Source of the DNA: Chondrosia reniformis
Taxonomy: Eukaryota; Porifera; Demospongiae; Chondrillida; Chondrillidae
NCBI GenBank assembly: GCA_947172415.1
Contig: OX359195.1
Coordinates: forward strand, 3,757,501-3,821,500
Length of the DNA stretch: 64,000 bases
Reading direction: 5' to 3'
Shown: one piece after another, positions 63,101 through 64,000 of the stretch
Numbering within the stretch: position 1 is the stretch's first letter
Layout: the number at the start of each line of letters is the position of its first letter
Translations under genes and position numbers: made by a program
Notes under the pieces: model-generated
What the model was told of the DNA's origin: nothing
What the model saw: the letters and a program-made list of their open reading frames with translations, nothing else
Databases searched by the model: none

Positions 63101-64000
63101 TTTTCAAAATCGGCGGCCATTTTCAACTCGGGGATAGGTCGTATAGCTTCGGGGACCCTTTAATTTGATTAGGCGGCCATTTTTATCCTAGAAACGGTCT
63201 TTGTTACAACTTCATAGACCATATTTTCGAAATCGGCGGCCATTTTTAATTCAGGGATAGGTCGTAGAGCTTCGGGGACCCTTTAATCAAATGCGGCGGC
63301 CATTTTTATCCTAGAAACGACCTTCATTACGGTTTCATAGCCCATATTTTCGAAATCGGCGGACATTTTTAACTCGGTGATAGGTAGAAGACCTTCGGGG
63401 ATCAGTTCTTCGAATTCGTCGGCCATTTTTATCCTACAAAACTGTCTTCGGTACGGCTTCATAGCCCATATTTTCGATATCGGCGGCCATTTTTATCTCT
63501 GTGATAGGTCGTAGAGCGTCGGGGATCCTAAATTCTGATTCGGCGGCCATTTTATCCTAGAAATGGTCTTCTTTACCGCTTCATAGCCCATATTTTCGAA
63601 ATAGGTGGACATTTTATTTCGGTGATAGGTCGTGGAGCTTCGGGGACCCTTTCATCGGATTCAGCGGCCATTTCTATCCTAGAAATGGTCTTCGTTAGGG
63701 CTTCATAGCCCATATTTTCAAAATCGGCGGCCATTTTCAACTCGGGGATAGGTCGTAGAGCTTCGGGGACCCTTTAATTTGATTAGGCGGCCATTTTTAT
63801 CCTAGAAACGGTCTTTGTTACAACTTCATAGACCATATTTTCGAAATCGGCGGCCATTTTTAACTCAGGGATAGGTCTTAGAGCTTCGGGAACCCTTTAA
63901 TCAAATTCGGCGGCCATTTTTATCCTAGAAACGACCTTCATTACGGTTTCATAGCCCATATTTTCGAAATCGGCGGCCATTTTTAACTCGGTGATAGGTA
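60178..64000 (-). repeat. Satellite C, left-pointing array
   Basis: About 31 monomers reading GGCGGCCATTTTTATCCTAG and GGCCATTTTTAACTCGGGG on plus, the reverse complement of 40.7-58.7 kb. Higher-order periods of about 490 bp (ACCCGTTAATCGGATTCGG at 61,561 and 62,051) and 614 bp (TTCGTCGGCCATTTTTATCC at 62,801 and 63,415). Continues past the window edge. The minus-strand frame at 60,464-60,706 is the same repeat peptide and not a gene. Confidence 0.95.

Noticed and set aside
42201..64000. CENP-B box in satellite C (TTTCGAAAATATGGGC)
   Set aside because: It keeps TTCG but lacks the required A and CGGG positions of the NTTCGNNNNANNCGGGN core.

Overview
The window is 64 kb of eukaryotic, almost gene-free satellite DNA. 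I find no host protein-coding gene I would defend. Four tandem-repeat families make up nearly everything, with a few inserted mobile elements between and inside them. CpG-rich satellites without visible CpG decay, a pogo/Tigger-like element and a tRNA-headed SINE-like insertion suggest an animal, more likely an invertebrate. The species cannot be read from the sequence. Stacked satellites with orientation switches would suit pericentromeric, subtelomeric or other heterochromatin; that placement is inference.

Layout. (1) Positions 1-31,806 and 33,090-33,960 hold satellite A, a 250-253 bp AT-rich monomer. Each monomer contains a 74-bp tRNA-like module (T-arm, B-box, A-box, D-arm and partial acceptor complementarity), a TATA-like box and a CACGTG E-box. 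The module points right in 1-4,121, left in 4,122-8,842, right in 8,880-11,941, left in 11,942-20,056 and right from 20,097 onward. Positions 2.2-9.15 kb were duplicated in tandem as 9.15-20.37 kb, and later internal duplications account for the size difference to the base. A second, near-identical 4,008-bp tandem duplication of 16 monomers fills about 20.8-28.8 kb. (2) Inserted in A are a 356-bp pogo/Tigger-like element at 964-1,319 with a TA target duplication and a frameshifted transposase N-terminus, and a 1.28-kb unidentified insertion at 31,807-33,089. (3) Positions 33,961-40,733 hold satellite B, a degenerate 13-bp minisatellite (GTACTAGTTGTAT). It is interrupted by a unique segment plus a 183-bp foldback element (36,663-37,286), a SINE-like element (38,724-39,015) and an unrecognised 0.27-kb insert (40,332-40,602). 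(4) Positions 40,734-58,721 hold satellite C, a CpG-rich 123-bp monomer made of two related halves, each carrying a YY1/Pho-like AAAATGGCCGC motif. (5) Positions 58,722-60,177 hold satellite D, a 145-bp hairpin-forming repeat. (6) Positions 60,178-64,000 hold satellite C again in the opposite orientation, running off the window.

How it may work together (inference): satellite A looks like a tRNA-derived sequence that became a tandem array. Its internal Pol III-type promoter boxes recur about every 250 bp, and the consensus has no T4 terminator in the sense direction, while near-identical inverted arms lie in the same array. If transcribed, it could give long multimeric or double-stranded RNA. 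The remaining satellites show ordinary satellite evolution: diverged edges, homogenised cores, higher-order units and macro-inversions.
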